A stretch of 64,000 nucleotides of DNA from Firm-04 sp045591925 (GTDB lineage: Bacteria > Bacillota > Clostridia > Oscillospirales > Ruminococcaceae): contig JAZNTW010000003.1 of NCBI GenBank assembly GCA_045591925.1, forward strand, positions 1 through 64,000. The letters are read 5' to 3'. Positions 16,823 to 24,046 of this stretch are shown piece by piece; positions within the stretch are counted from its first letter, which is position 1, and each line of letters opens with the position of its first letter. The position numbers and the translations under genes were made by a program. The notes beneath the pieces were generated by a model that did not search any database, was not told where the DNA came from, and worked only from the letters and a program-made list of their open reading frames with translations.

Positions 16823-17896
16823 ATGGCAAAGGCTTTGATCGCAATGAGCGGCGGTGTGGATTCCGGCGTCGCCGCGCACCTGACCTTGCAGGCAGGTTAT
16901 GAGGGCATCGGCTGCACCATGCAGCTTCATGACAAACAAGCCGCATCGGAAGCCGGTGACGAAACCTGCGGATCGGCGTCTGATGCTGCGGATGCGCGTG
17001 CAATCGCGGAACGTCTTGGTATGCCGCACTATATATATGATTATACAGAGGATTTCCGCGAGCAGGTAATCGGTAAATTTATCCGCTGCTATCAATGCGG
17101 AAAAACGCCGAATCCCTGTATCGAATGCAATCGGTATCTCAAATTTGAAAAGCTGCTGGCGCAGGCACAGACACTCGGCTGCGACAAAATCGTCACCGGT
17201 CACTATGCACAGGTTGTCGAAACAGAAAACGGCTTTCAGCTCCGGGCCGGCATGGATGCTTCAAAAGACCAAAGCTACGTGCTTTATATGCTGACGCAGG
17301 CACAGCTTGCGCATATTCTGCTGCCGCTTGGCGGTCTAACAAAAACAGAAGTGCGCGGCATCGCAGAAGCGCAGGGCTTTGTCAATGCACATAAACATGA
17401 TTCGCAGGATATCTGCTTCGTACCGGACGGCGATTATGCAAAAGTTATTCAGCAGCTTACCGGCGAAATCCCGCAAACAGGCGATTTTGTTGATTTACAG
17501 GGAAATATCCTCGGTCAGCACAAGGGACTGATTCACTATACAATCGGGCAACGGCGCGGACTCGGCATCGCAATCGGGCAGCCGGCATATGTCTGTGGTC
17601 TGGATGTTCCGCAAAATCGTGTTGTCATCGGCACAAACGACGATCTCTTTTCCGACACCTGTACCGTTGAAGCAGTGAACTGGATTTCCGGTACACCGCC
17701 GCAAACGCCGGTACGTTGTCAGGCAAAAATTCGTTATCGGCATCCGGCACAGCCTGCTACCGTTCTGTTCACAGACGAGCGCACCGCGCTGCTGAAATTT
17801 GACCAGCCGCAGCGTGCCATCACAGCCGGACAGGCAGCCGTTTTCTATGACGGTGACATCGTGCTCGGCGGCGGTGAAATCAGAACCGTTCCGTAA
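16823..17896 (+). CDS. mnmA: tRNA-specific 2-thiouridylase
   Basis: The product is 357 aa from ATG 16823 (GGAG 9 nt upstream). ATG 16808 or 16793 are possible longer starts. The PP-loop ATP-binding motif is SGGVDSG at residues 9-15. The catalytic cysteines are in NPCIECN and SQDICFV. QRRGLGIAIGQP and the C-terminal beta-barrel follow. The enzyme forms 2-thiouridine at wobble position 34 of Lys, Glu and Gln tRNAs, using sulfur from a cysteine desulfurase. No iscS neighbour is present here. Confidence 0.96.
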   Translation: MAKALIAMSGGVDSGVAAHLTLQAGYEGIGCTMQLHDKQAASEAGDETCGSASDAADARAIAERLGMPHYIYDYTEDFREQVIGKFIRCYQCGKTPNPCIECNRYLKFEKLLAQAQTLGCDKIVTGHYAQVVETENGFQLRAGMDASKDQSYVLYMLTQAQLAHILLPLGGLTKTEVRGIAEAQGFVNAHKHDSQDICFVPDGDYAKVIQQLTGEIPQTGDFVDLQGNILGQHKGLIHYTIGQRRGLGIAIGQPAYVCGLDVPQNRVVIGTNDDLFSDTCTVEAVNWISGTPPQTPVRCQAKIRYRHPAQPATVLFTDERTALLKFDQPQRAITAGQAAVFYDGDIVLGGGEIRTVP

Positions 17897-17902
17897 AAAG
17901 AC

Positions 17903-17931
17903 TTGACAAATCCACGTAAATCGTGTATAAT
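17903..17931 (+). promoter_or_regulatory. Consensus sigma-A promoter
   Basis: TTGACA (17903-17908), 17-bp spacer, TATAAT (17926-17931): a perfect match, driving the small membrane protein at 17963. Confidence 0.85.
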
Positions 17932-17962
17932 GATGAAAAATAACATCATGGAGGAACTTCTT

Positions 17963-18346
17963 ATGGATTTCAGCAAAGTGTTTAAGGTCTTGAATTATGT
18001 CGTTATGGTACTGGGTGGACTGGCGATTCTGGTCGCTATACTTGCAGTAGCAGGTGCCGGCGCGCTAACATCCGGCGCAGGCGACGTGGTACAAGGCGGC
18101 GCAACATTCTTTACGATGCTCGTATTGATACCCGCGATTTTGCAGGGCGTCATCGGTGTACTCGCCGGCCGCGCAGGCTTGCAGAGCGATCCCGACAGAT
18201 GTAAAAAGCTCTCGATTGTCCTCGCTGTACTTGCTGTTATTGCAGTCGTCAACGCGGCAAAAGCTGGCAGCGTTGGCTTTATGAACATCGTAAATCTTCT
18301 CGTTTACGGCTTTTATTGCTATCTGGCACATACCGAAAGCTACTGA
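17963..18346 (+). CDS. Small four-helix membrane protein, unknown function
   Basis: The product is 127 aa, with ATG 17963 after GGAGGAAC. Upstream in-frame starts overlap the promoter and are rejected. Four hydrophobic segments are visible (about 8-32, 48-66, 84-100, 103-120). A conserved-looking QGVIGVLAGRAGLQSDPDRCKKLS loop lies between the second and third. It is expressed from a perfect consensus promoter and ends at its own terminator, so it is probably a well-expressed single gene. No family was recognised with confidence. Confidence 0.75.
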   Translation: MDFSKVFKVLNYVVMVLGGLAILVAILAVAGAGALTSGAGDVVQGGATFFTMLVLIPAILQGVIGVLAGRAGLQSDPDRCKKLSIVLAVLAVIAVVNAAKAGSVGFMNIVNLLVYGFYCYLAHTESY

Positions 18347-18354
18347 TCAAAACA

Positions 18355-18391
18355 CAACAACGCATCGTCCAAGCAAGGCGATGCGTTGTTG
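18355..18391 (+). terminator. Intrinsic terminator of the 17963 gene
   Basis: 13-bp stem CAACAACGCATCG / CGATGCGTTGTTG. Confidence 0.7.
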
Positions 18392-18407
18392 TTATATTGT
18401 ATATCAG

Positions 18408-18438
18408 AAAGGGGACACCGCACAGGCATCCCCTTTTT
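18408..18438. terminator. Terminator between convergent genes, serves hpf
   Basis: Stem AAAGGGGA / TCCCCTTT followed by TT on the plus strand and preceded by A-rich sequence. It is usable in both directions. Confidence 0.5.
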
Positions 18439-18452
18439 GTTCGTTATGCAAT

Positions 18453-18983
18453 TCAATCAACTGTAGGCTCCAGCAGCGCATAATTCTCATCATTGCGGCG
18501 GTATACAATCTCGATTGCACCGTTATCCGCATTCTGGAATACGAAGAAAGAGTGTCCCAGCATATTCATTTGCAGGATCGCTTCTTCCACGCTCATCGGC
18601 TGCACACGGAAGCTCTTCTTGCGAATCAGGTTGTATTCGGACTGATCCTCAACAGTATCCGTAAATGCCTCCGGCGAAAGCGCACTCTCCTTGATACGCT
18701 TGCCCAGCTTCGTTTTATTGCGGCGAATCTTGCGAATAATCTTTTCAATCGCAGAATCCAGCGCGTCATTTTTATCGGCAGCACTCTGCTCTGCACGATA
18801 AATCATACTGCCTGCACGAACAGTCAGTTCACAGACAATCTGACCACGGAGTTCATTCAACGTAATCTTCGCTTCAGCTTCATCCTCAAAAAATTTGTCG
18901 AGCTTCTGATTCAGTTTCTTTTCTGCATATTCCGAAAAACTCGGACCGATCTGGATCTTCTTTGCCATAATGTTCAGCTTCAT
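18453..18983 (-). CDS. hpf: Ribosome hibernation promoting factor, long form
   Basis: The product is 176 aa, with the ATG at 18983 after AAAAGGAGGAA. The N-terminal S30AE domain (about 1-100) is followed by a linker and the C-terminal dimerisation domain (about 125-176, IRKKSFRVQPMSVEEAILQMNMLGHSFFVFQNAD). Long HPF pairs two 70S ribosomes into inactive 100S dimers in stationary phase. Length and both domains match the Firmicute long form. Confidence 0.95.
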   Translation of the reverse strand: MKLNIMAKKIQIGPSFSEYAEKKLNQKLDKFFEDEAEAKITLNELRGQIVCELTVRAGSMIYRAEQSAADKNDALDSAIEKIIRKIRRNKTKLGKRIKESALSPEAFTDTVEDQSEYNLIRKKSFRVQPMSVEEAILQMNMLGHSFFVFQNADNGAIEIVYRRNDENYALLEPTVD

Positions 18984-19275
18984 ATGTTCAGTTCCTCCTT
19001 TTGTCCGGCATTATATATCTGCCGGTTCCTGTATATATTATAGCATATCTGCACAAAATTTGTCAAGTGTATTTTTAAATTTTTAGAAAAGTTCAGATTC
19101 TTGTCATATTTTATCACAATATAAACACGCCGAGAACAGCCTGATACGCACGAAATTACAGGCTTTCGATTCAATTTTCAAATTCTGCTGCTGCGATTTT
19201 CCGCTTGATTTTCCATGTTTATTTTAAAATAATTCAGATTCATTTTAGGTTTTCGGCGTATAATCATCTCATAAA

Positions 19276-19465
19276 TTTAAGGCAACACCGCATAGAGCTG
19301 GTGGTACAGGTGCTTTCGATTCAGCAAGCTGAATCTGTCAGATTGTATAGAAATGACGCCGGTGGGCTGGCGCCCAGCAAGGAACTTCTGTGCAAGACGG
19401 CAGAAAATATGCAAGCAGACGTGCTATCAAGCCGTAAGGCGGGCTTTGTGCGGTATTGCCTTAAA
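19276..19465. repeat. MITE-like inverted-repeat element, copy 1
   Basis: A 190-bp element is bounded by 23-nt imperfect terminal inverted repeats: TTTAAGGCAACACCGCATAGAGC on the left, and GCTTTGTGCGGTATTGCC plus TTAAA on the right (20 of 23 complementary). It contains no gene. Its right inner part (ATGCAAGCAGACGTGC, CAAGCCGTAAGGCG) recurs in the element at 29384-29464. It lies directly upstream of a response-regulator gene. It is probably a non-autonomous mobile or structured-RNA repeat; no transposase is seen. Confidence 0.6.
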
Positions 19466-19503
19466 ACGCCCACCTGACGAACCGAAAAGAAAGCGTGAAC
19501 AAT

Positions 19504-20184
19504 ATGGAAATTTTGCTGATCGAATCAAATGAAGCCCTGCGCGCTGCACTTGCGTCGCGGCTGACCGCAGACGGCTTTTCCCCCATTGCCGTCGGAACCG
19601 GAACAGACGCGCTGCGACTTCTGGATTCGCCGCGTTTTGAATCGGTGCTGCTGGATTGGCAGCTATCAGACATGGCGGGCGTGTCGGTACTGCGAGAAAT
19701 GCGCACGCGCTCGCTGGATACCCCTGTGATGATTCTAAGCAGCCGCGGCTCCGTTGCAGACCGTGTGCTGGCACTTGACAGCGGTGCCGACGATTATCTC
19801 TTAAAGCCGTTTCATATGGATGAGTGCATGGCGCGTGTCAGGCGCATGGTACGTACTTACCGGCGCAGACCTCCAAACTCATCCGCCAGCGGCTTGCATT
19901 GCATCGCGGATTTAACCGTGGACACCAATCGTCAGGTTGCAACCAGAGGCGGCACCCGTCTACAGCTCTCTGCCAAGGAATTTGCGATTCTTGAGATGTT
20001 TGCAGCCCGCGCCGGCAATACAGTTTCGCATAAGGAAATCGAAGAATTCGTCTCACCAAACGGTGCAGACAGCGCCGTTGTTCCTGTATATATCCACTAT
20101 CTCCGTAAAAAACTCGACAACGGTTTCCCTGTCAAGCTGCTGCGAACCGTCCGCAAGCAGGGCTATATCCTGACCGGCGCATAA
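19504..20184 (+). CDS. OmpR/PhoB-type response regulator, orphan
   Basis: The product is 226 aa from ATG 19504 (GTG 19495 is an alternative). The receiver domain at about 1-115 has phosphoacceptor Asp in ESVLLDWQLSD and the Lys in DDYLLKPF. The C-terminal winged-helix domain runs from about 130 to 226 (LSAKEFAILEMF...VYIHYLRKKLD...TVRKQGYILTGA). No sensor kinase gene is adjacent. The inverted-repeat element at 19276-19465 ends 38 bp before the start codon, where a promoter would be expected, so its expression may have been altered or supplied by the element. Confidence 0.93.
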   Translation: MEILLIESNEALRAALASRLTADGFSPIAVGTGTDALRLLDSPRFESVLLDWQLSDMAGVSVLREMRTRSLDTPVMILSSRGSVADRVLALDSGADDYLLKPFHMDECMARVRRMVRTYRRRPPNSSASGLHCIADLTVDTNRQVATRGGTRLQLSAKEFAILEMFAARAGNTVSHKEIEEFVSPNGADSAVVPVYIHYLRKKLDNGFPVKLLRTVRKQGYILTGA

Positions 20185-20218
20185 TCGCAGGCGATTCATA
20201 ACATCACAATACACATAA

Positions 20219-20252
20219 AAAGGCACTTTTGACATCAATCAAAAGTGCCTTT
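20219..20252. terminator. Bidirectional terminator
   Basis: Perfect 14-bp stem AAAGGCACTTTTGA / TCAAAAGTGCCTTT between two convergent genes. A very similar hairpin is at 54696-54733. Confidence 0.85.
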
Positions 20253-20273
20253 CTCATTTTTAAAAGCATCATA

Positions 20274-21638
20274 TTACAGCTTTTTCTGCTCATTATCCAG
20301 GAACGCCATCAGATCACTAAAGTCGGAAGAAGCGATCTGCTGCTTCTTGACAACCTTTTTCACGACCTTCTTGACAACCTTCTTTTCCGGAGCAGGCGCT
20401 GTCTCAATAGGTGCCGGTGCAGGCTCTGCGACCGGTTCTGCGACAGGTGCCGCAGCGGTCTGAACAGGCTTTACGGGTTCCGGCTCTGCATATCTCTGTG
20501 CCGGTACAACCGGTTCTTCGATAACAGCTTCACGCTTCGGTCGGTAGGACGCACCGAAAATCTCATCCTGCGCTGCCTTGGCAAGTGCCTGTGCCTGCTT
20601 CAGACGGTCTTCCTGCTCCTCCGCAAGCTGCTCCGCAGTCGGAATCTGAATATGTCCTGTTGCGGTCAGGCGCGGGATTTCCTCTGTCGGCGTCGGCTTC
20701 AGCGGACGCTGCACCGTGGTGGTTGTCGTCAGCGGCTTGTCGCCGGATTTCGGAATCGAAAGCGTATGCGTCTTGGTGATGATCTCTGTCGTATAGAGCG
20801 GCACGCCGTCCGGCGTACCGGTCTGTCTGCGCTGCTCCATATGACTGCGTACCGCTGCGATTCGTTCTGCACGGCGTGCGGCTTCTTCTTCCTCCAGCCT
20901 TGCGACCTCCTCCTCGGTCATGCGAGGCTGACGGATAAGCGGCTTCGAGGGATCCTCGTACATCGCATCATCAAAGGTCTGGGTTTTTCTGCGCTCCTTT
21001 GCAAGACGCTCTGCGTCGCGCTCTGCAATTTTCTGCTGCTTCTGCTGAATCGACTTGACGAACGCAAGGTCATTATCCTCATCGTCAATCATGCCGTCAG
21101 GATCTTTTCTGCCGATCAATCCGGCAATCAGGCAAATCAAAATAATGAGACCCGGCACGCCAAATCCAACAATCTGACCTGCAAGACTTGTCAGGAATCC
21201 AACCAATGTGCCGAGCTCTTTGCTTCTGCTGCGGCAAACGCCAATCAGAGCAGATTCTTCAACCTGTACGGCAGTGGTATTGCTTTCGGTTGTCAGATAG
21301 TAGGTTTTTCCAGTTTGATCCGGCACAGTGGAATCGGTTTCAACAATCAGGCTTGCAACTGCAATACGATATTGGTCTTCTTCACTGCGATAAAGAACGA
21401 TATCTCTCTGTTGGATTTCGTTTGTATCCTCAACAAAGACAAATGAACCGCTTGGCACGCGCGTCGACATATCGTCCTCTGTATAATAGCAGTAATGGCT
21501 GCCCATGAAGCTGGGTGCAGCACCATTCCGGAACATCAGGTTGACAGCTGCGGTCAAGCCAATCACAATCAGCATACAGAAAATCAAAAGGACGCTGAGA
21601 CAGGAAAAATGCTTCTTACGTTTGTTGTTTTTTGCCAT
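20274..21638 (-). CDS. Degenerate SipW-like (S26 fold) membrane protein with long charged tail
   Basis: The product is 454 aa from ATG 21638; GTG 21656, nearer to AAAGGAG, is an alternative. Basic N-terminus, then one helix (about 13-36). A short extracytoplasmic region follows (VPSGSFVFVEDTNEIQQRDIVLYRSE...YYLTTESNTTAVQVEESALIGVCR), then a second helix (about 165-190). This is the S26/SipW outline, but the catalytic Ser-Met is absent (SFMGSHY instead) and the His/Lys site reads RIA. About 260 cytoplasmic residues follow: a charged coiled-coil stretch, a Pro/Ala/Val-rich stretch and tandem KKVV repeats. The function is unknown; it could be an inactive scaffold protein. Confidence 0.6.
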   Translation of the reverse strand: MAKNNKRKKHFSCLSVLLIFCMLIVIGLTAAVNLMFRNGAAPSFMGSHYCYYTEDDMSTRVPSGSFVFVEDTNEIQQRDIVLYRSEEDQYRIAVASLIVETDSTVPDQTGKTYYLTTESNTTAVQVEESALIGVCRSRSKELGTLVGFLTSLAGQIVGFGVPGLIILICLIAGLIGRKDPDGMIDDEDNDLAFVKSIQQKQQKIAERDAERLAKERRKTQTFDDAMYEDPSKPLIRQPRMTEEEVARLEEEEAARRAERIAAVRSHMEQRRQTGTPDGVPLYTTEIITKTHTLSIPKSGDKPLTTTTTVQRPLKPTPTEEIPRLTATGHIQIPTAEQLAEEQEDRLKQAQALAKAAQDEIFGASYRPKREAVIEEPVVPAQRYAEPEPVKPVQTAAAPVAEPVAEPAPAPIETAPAPEKKVVKKVVKKVVKKQQIASSDFSDLMAFLDNEQKKL

Positions 21639-21811
21639 AATTATATTAGCAGTCACAAGCGACTGCGCTCCTTTCTGCAATAACTCCGTCGCAGTTTCAA
21701 AAAAGTGAAACAATATAATGCGAACATTCTATTATAGTATAGCACACTTTCCTGAAAATTACAATTCTTTTTTCTGTTTTTTTCACAAAAAAATTTTTTC
21801 AATGCAATCCC

Positions 21812-21840
21812 TTGACTTTTTTTTGGAAATATGCTATAAT
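21812..21840 (+). promoter_or_regulatory. Sigma-A promoter of tRNA-Thr unit
   Basis: TTGACT (21812-21817), 17-bp spacer, TATAAT (21835-21840). Confidence 0.8.
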
Positions 21841-21890
21841 AACTAGGCATTCGTATTGAGTGTCGTGATAGAATGTTGTAATATACTAGT

Positions 21891-21954
21891 ATGGCTCAGT
21901 TGGTAGAGTCGGTCAACTCCGTTGACCTGCACATTCGTAATGCAAAGCCCGACT
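21891..21954 (+). pseudogene. Degenerate tRNA-like sequence
   Basis: The sequence begins with a canonical tRNA D-arm (GGCTCAGTTGGTAGAG) and contains an anticodon-arm-like piece (GCACATTCGTAATGC) matching the TTCGTAA loop of the intact tRNA-Thr 80 bp further on. Between them is an unrelated 17-nt hairpin (GGTCAA...TTGACC). No acceptor stem or T-arm can be formed. It looks like a chimeric relic of tandem tRNA genes. Confidence 0.55.
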
Positions 21955-21972
21955 TTAAAAAACTTAATATTT

Positions 21973-22047
21973 GCTGGTGTAGCACAGTGGTAGTGCAGCG
22001 CATTCGTAATGCGCAGGTCGCAGGTTCAAATCCCGTCACCAGCTCCA
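21973..22047 (+). tRNA. tRNA-Thr (anticodon CGT)
   Basis: Acceptor GCTGGTG / CACCAGC, D-arm GCAC/GTGC, anticodon arm GCGCA-TTCGTAA-TGCGC (anticodon CGT, reads ACG), T-arm GCAGG-TTCAAAT-CCCGT with one A-C mismatch, discriminator T and an encoded CCA (22045-22047). Confidence 0.92.
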
Positions 22048-22078
22048 TTCGTTCTGTACAAAATAGATGACAGACCAA

Positions 22079-22104
22079 AAAAGTCCGATTTTTCGGGCTT
22101 TTTT
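22079..22104 (+). terminator. Intrinsic terminator of tRNA-Thr
   Basis: Stem AAGTCCGA / TCGGGCTT (one G-U pair) followed by TTTT. Confidence 0.75.
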
Positions 22105-22211
22105 GCGTTATATGAGCCGAAATTTTTCATATGAAAACCGTAGATGACAGTTTGCTTTTTGGAGCCTAAACGTGGACTTGAACAGGCGTTTTTTGATTTT
22201 GCAGAGATTTG

Positions 22212-22253
22212 AGAGCAGATTTGGAAGAAAAATTCCGATATCTGCTCTTTTTT
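22212..22253 (+). terminator. Orphan intrinsic terminator-like hairpin
   Basis: Stem AGAGCAGAT / ATCTGCTCT followed by TTTTT. No recognised gene precedes it closely, so it may end a small RNA or be a relic. Confidence 0.5.
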
Positions 22254-22310
22254 AATGCGAAAATCTTTCACAAAGTTTCGAGCCAAGCCCGATTTGTTCG
22301 GGCTTACATA

Positions 22311-22339
22311 TTGACAAATCATAAAAAGTGTACTATAAT
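22311..22339 (+). promoter_or_regulatory. Consensus sigma-A promoter of SUKH gene
   Basis: TTGACA (22311-22316), 17-bp spacer, TATAAT (22334-22339): a perfect match, 42 bp before the start codon. Confidence 0.85.
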
Positions 22340-22380
22340 AAGGTATAACCATTGAAACTTTGGAAAATTGGAGGTATATT

Positions 22381-22854
22381 ATGAGCTATAAAATCTACGA
22401 AAAGGCTTTGAAGCGGGCAAAAAAGTGTGAGGATTACGATTGCGGTTCTAAACAATCAGTCGCTACCATAGAAAAAGCTGAAATGCTGTTGAATTTGCAT
22501 TTATCTCCGCAGATAAAGGATTACCTCTCAAGGTTTGGGTATATTGAATTCTTTGGAGTGGAGCTTTACGGCATCATTGATGGTACGTTTTCTCTTGATA
22601 AAAGCACTTTTGAAGGATGTATGATTGAGTGGACAATCAACGAAAGAGTAAATAATAATCTTAATCCTAACTGGGTTGCCCTATAATTTGAAGATGATGG
22701 AGAAATGGTATTTCTTGATTTTGAAAATCTCAATGATGAAGGTGAACCCCGTATTATCATTGCAGTAGATAAAGGGGAAGGTTATATATTTGAAGATGAA
22801 ATTGCAGAAGACTTTGGTGAGTATCTTTCTGAATTAGTAGATGAAGCAGAATGA
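22381..22854 (+). pseudogene. SMI1/KNR4 (SUKH) family immunity-type protein with in-frame stop
   Basis: ATG 22381 follows GGAGG. The first 101 codons encode the N-terminal part of a SUKH domain (IEKAEMLLNLHLSPQIKDYLSRFGYIEFFGVELYGI). A TAA at 22684 interrupts it, yet the same frame continues for 56 more codons (EDDGEMVFLDFENLNDEGEP, DEIAEDFGEYLSELVDE) to TGA at 22852, giving the rest of the domain. SUKH proteins are immunity proteins against contact-dependent or polymorphic toxins. The gene is much more A+T-rich than its neighbours, suggesting transfer. No toxin gene is adjacent. Promoter, ribosome site and terminator are all intact, so the break looks recent, or the stop is read through or is a sequencing error. 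Confidence 0.75.
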
Positions 22855-22917
22855 AAACTTCTTGAAATAATATAATAGTGAGATATTTCTTAATTGTCGA
22901 ATTGAATACCCATACAT

Positions 22918-22953
22918 AGCCGTTTGTGACTAACAATCACAGACGGCTTTTTT
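22918..22953 (+). terminator. Intrinsic terminator of SUKH gene
   Basis: Stem AGCCGTTTGTGA / TCACAGACGGCT (one mismatch) followed by TTTTTT. Confidence 0.85.
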
Positions 22954-22981
22954 ATACCCAAAATCAGAAAGGAGTGGTCAG

Positions 22982-23137
22982 ATGATTCGAGATAAAAAAT
23001 ACGCATTGCAGACGGAAAACCGTTTCTGCAATGCGCATGGCATCATGACCAATAAAAAGCGAAATACAGGGCTGACCATGACATTCATGATCTACCCTGT
23101 CTTTCATTTTCCGGAGAGCGTCGTACATATGTGGTAA
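22982..23137 (+). CDS. Short open frame of uncertain status (51 aa)
   Basis: ATG 22982 is preceded by AAAGGAG at 8 nt. The frame encodes 51 residues (MIRDKKYALQTENRFCNAHG...). After the TAA at 23135 the same frame stays open for another 58 codons to 23313, so it may be a broken gene of about 110 residues. No family was recognised. The strong hairpin at 23002-23035 within the start region argues either for translational control or for a non-coding element. Confidence 0.3.
   Translation: MIRDKKYALQTENRFCNAHGIMTNKKRNTGLTMTFMIYPVFHFPESVVHMW
23002..23035. repeat. Strong hairpin
   Basis: CGCATTGCAGA / TCTGCAATGCG (11-bp perfect stem) extended by CGG/CCG with a 2-nt bulge and an AAAA loop. No T tract follows. 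Confidence 0.6.
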
Positions 23138-23592
23138 GATGTTACTGCTGAAATGCGTCGTTTGCTGTTTCGTATTCAGAGTAAAACGCGTGGTATGAAT
23201 ATTCTGCGATCGTGCGATAAAAATACTGCGATAATTGGTACGGCTTCGGATATCTCTCACATACTTCCATTCGAGTCAGAAGCAGGCGACAACCGCTTCC
23301 CGCTTCCGAACTGATGTCAGCATCTATATTATACACGAAACAAAACAGGATTGCAACCATTTTTCGGTGAACGGTCGGTTTTTGGCGGTAAACGGTATGA
23401 TTGTGTAAATATTGCTATTTTTAGCATTATTTTCCACCCCAAGCTCTGTGCGTATCAGATATTTCCAAAAAATCTTCGCATATTCCGCAGTGTCCGGCAT
23501 ATACTACTCTCGCAGACGCGGCAGAGACTTCACGCAGCTTTTTGCAGCGCAAGTCCCTCCGTGCGCTGCAAATCCACGAAATGAGGAAACAA

Positions 23593-23805
23593 ATGATGTG
23601 GGATAAGCTCGCTCTGATACTGCTGGTCATCGGCGGTATCAACTGGGGTCTTGTCGGGATCTTTGAACTCGATCTCGTCGCTTGGATGTTCGGCGGTGCC
23701 GCGTCGATCGTGAGCAGACTGATCTACATTCTGGTGGCGCTTTCTGCCGTCTGGTGTATTTCGTTCCTGTTCCGCGATCGCTCCCCTGCGCGCGTCGAAG
23801 CATAA
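23593..23805 (+). CDS. DUF378 family small membrane protein
   Basis: The product is 70 aa from ATG 23593 (ATG 23596 is equally possible). GAGGA lies just upstream. Two hydrophobic helices, with the DUF378 signature LVIGGINWGLVG in the first and a second near YILVALSAVWCI. This family (Bacillus YuzA) is widespread in Firmicutes with no known function. It is monocistronic and ends at a strong terminator. Confidence 0.88.
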   Translation: MMWDKLALILLVIGGINWGLVGIFELDLVAWMFGGAASIVSRLIYILVALSAVWCISFLFRDRSPARVEA

Positions 23806-23830
23806 TCCTCCTCCCCCCTCTCTCTCCGCA

Positions 23831-23869
23831 CCCTGCATTCGGGCAATCCCGTTTGCAGGGTGTTTTTTT
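23831..23869 (+). terminator. Intrinsic terminator of DUF378 gene
   Basis: Stem CCCTGCA / TGCAGGG followed by TGTTTTTTT. Confidence 0.8.
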
Positions 23870-23954
23870 CGATGAGATTCGACACAGTGCATTTTACGAT
23901 ATGCCTAAATTTTGCGAAAAGATTCGTACAGATTGACAAAATGTTTCGTTTGAC

Positions 23955-23983
23955 TTGCGTTTTTGATGAAAATATGCTATACT
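23955..23983 (+). promoter_or_regulatory. Promoter of mutarotase gene
   Basis: TTGCGT (23955-23960), 17-bp spacer, TATACT (23978-23983). Confidence 0.55.
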
Positions 23984-24046
23984 AAAGTGAATCAATAAAT
24001 ATCATTAGAAATATACAGAACTAAGTAAGGAGGATCAATCTGCATC

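Larger units (their letters stand above)
21639..22380. other. Gene-poor stretch with tRNA-Thr, tRNA-like relic and two hairpins
   Basis: About 740 bp without a protein gene. It holds the tRNA promoter (21812-21840), a degenerate tRNA-like sequence, tRNA-Thr, two hairpins with T tracts (22081-22104 and 22212-22253), and the promoter of the SUKH gene. The second hairpin ends about 60 nt before that promoter and terminates no recognised gene, so a small transcript between the two hairpins is possible. Confidence 0.5.
22855..23592. other. Stretch without a confident gene
   Basis: About 740 bp. It contains the SUKH terminator, one short plus-strand reading frame with a good ribosome site (22982-23137), and a strong hairpin inside it (23002-23035). 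From 23314 to 23592 nothing recognisable is seen apart from the ribosome site of the DUF378 gene. G+C rises again after about 23400. Confidence 0.5.

Noticed and set aside
20229..21446. 405-codon plus-strand open frame rich in Cys, Arg and Leu
   Set aside because: Opposite-strand shadow of the SipW-like gene; no ribosome site and no domain.
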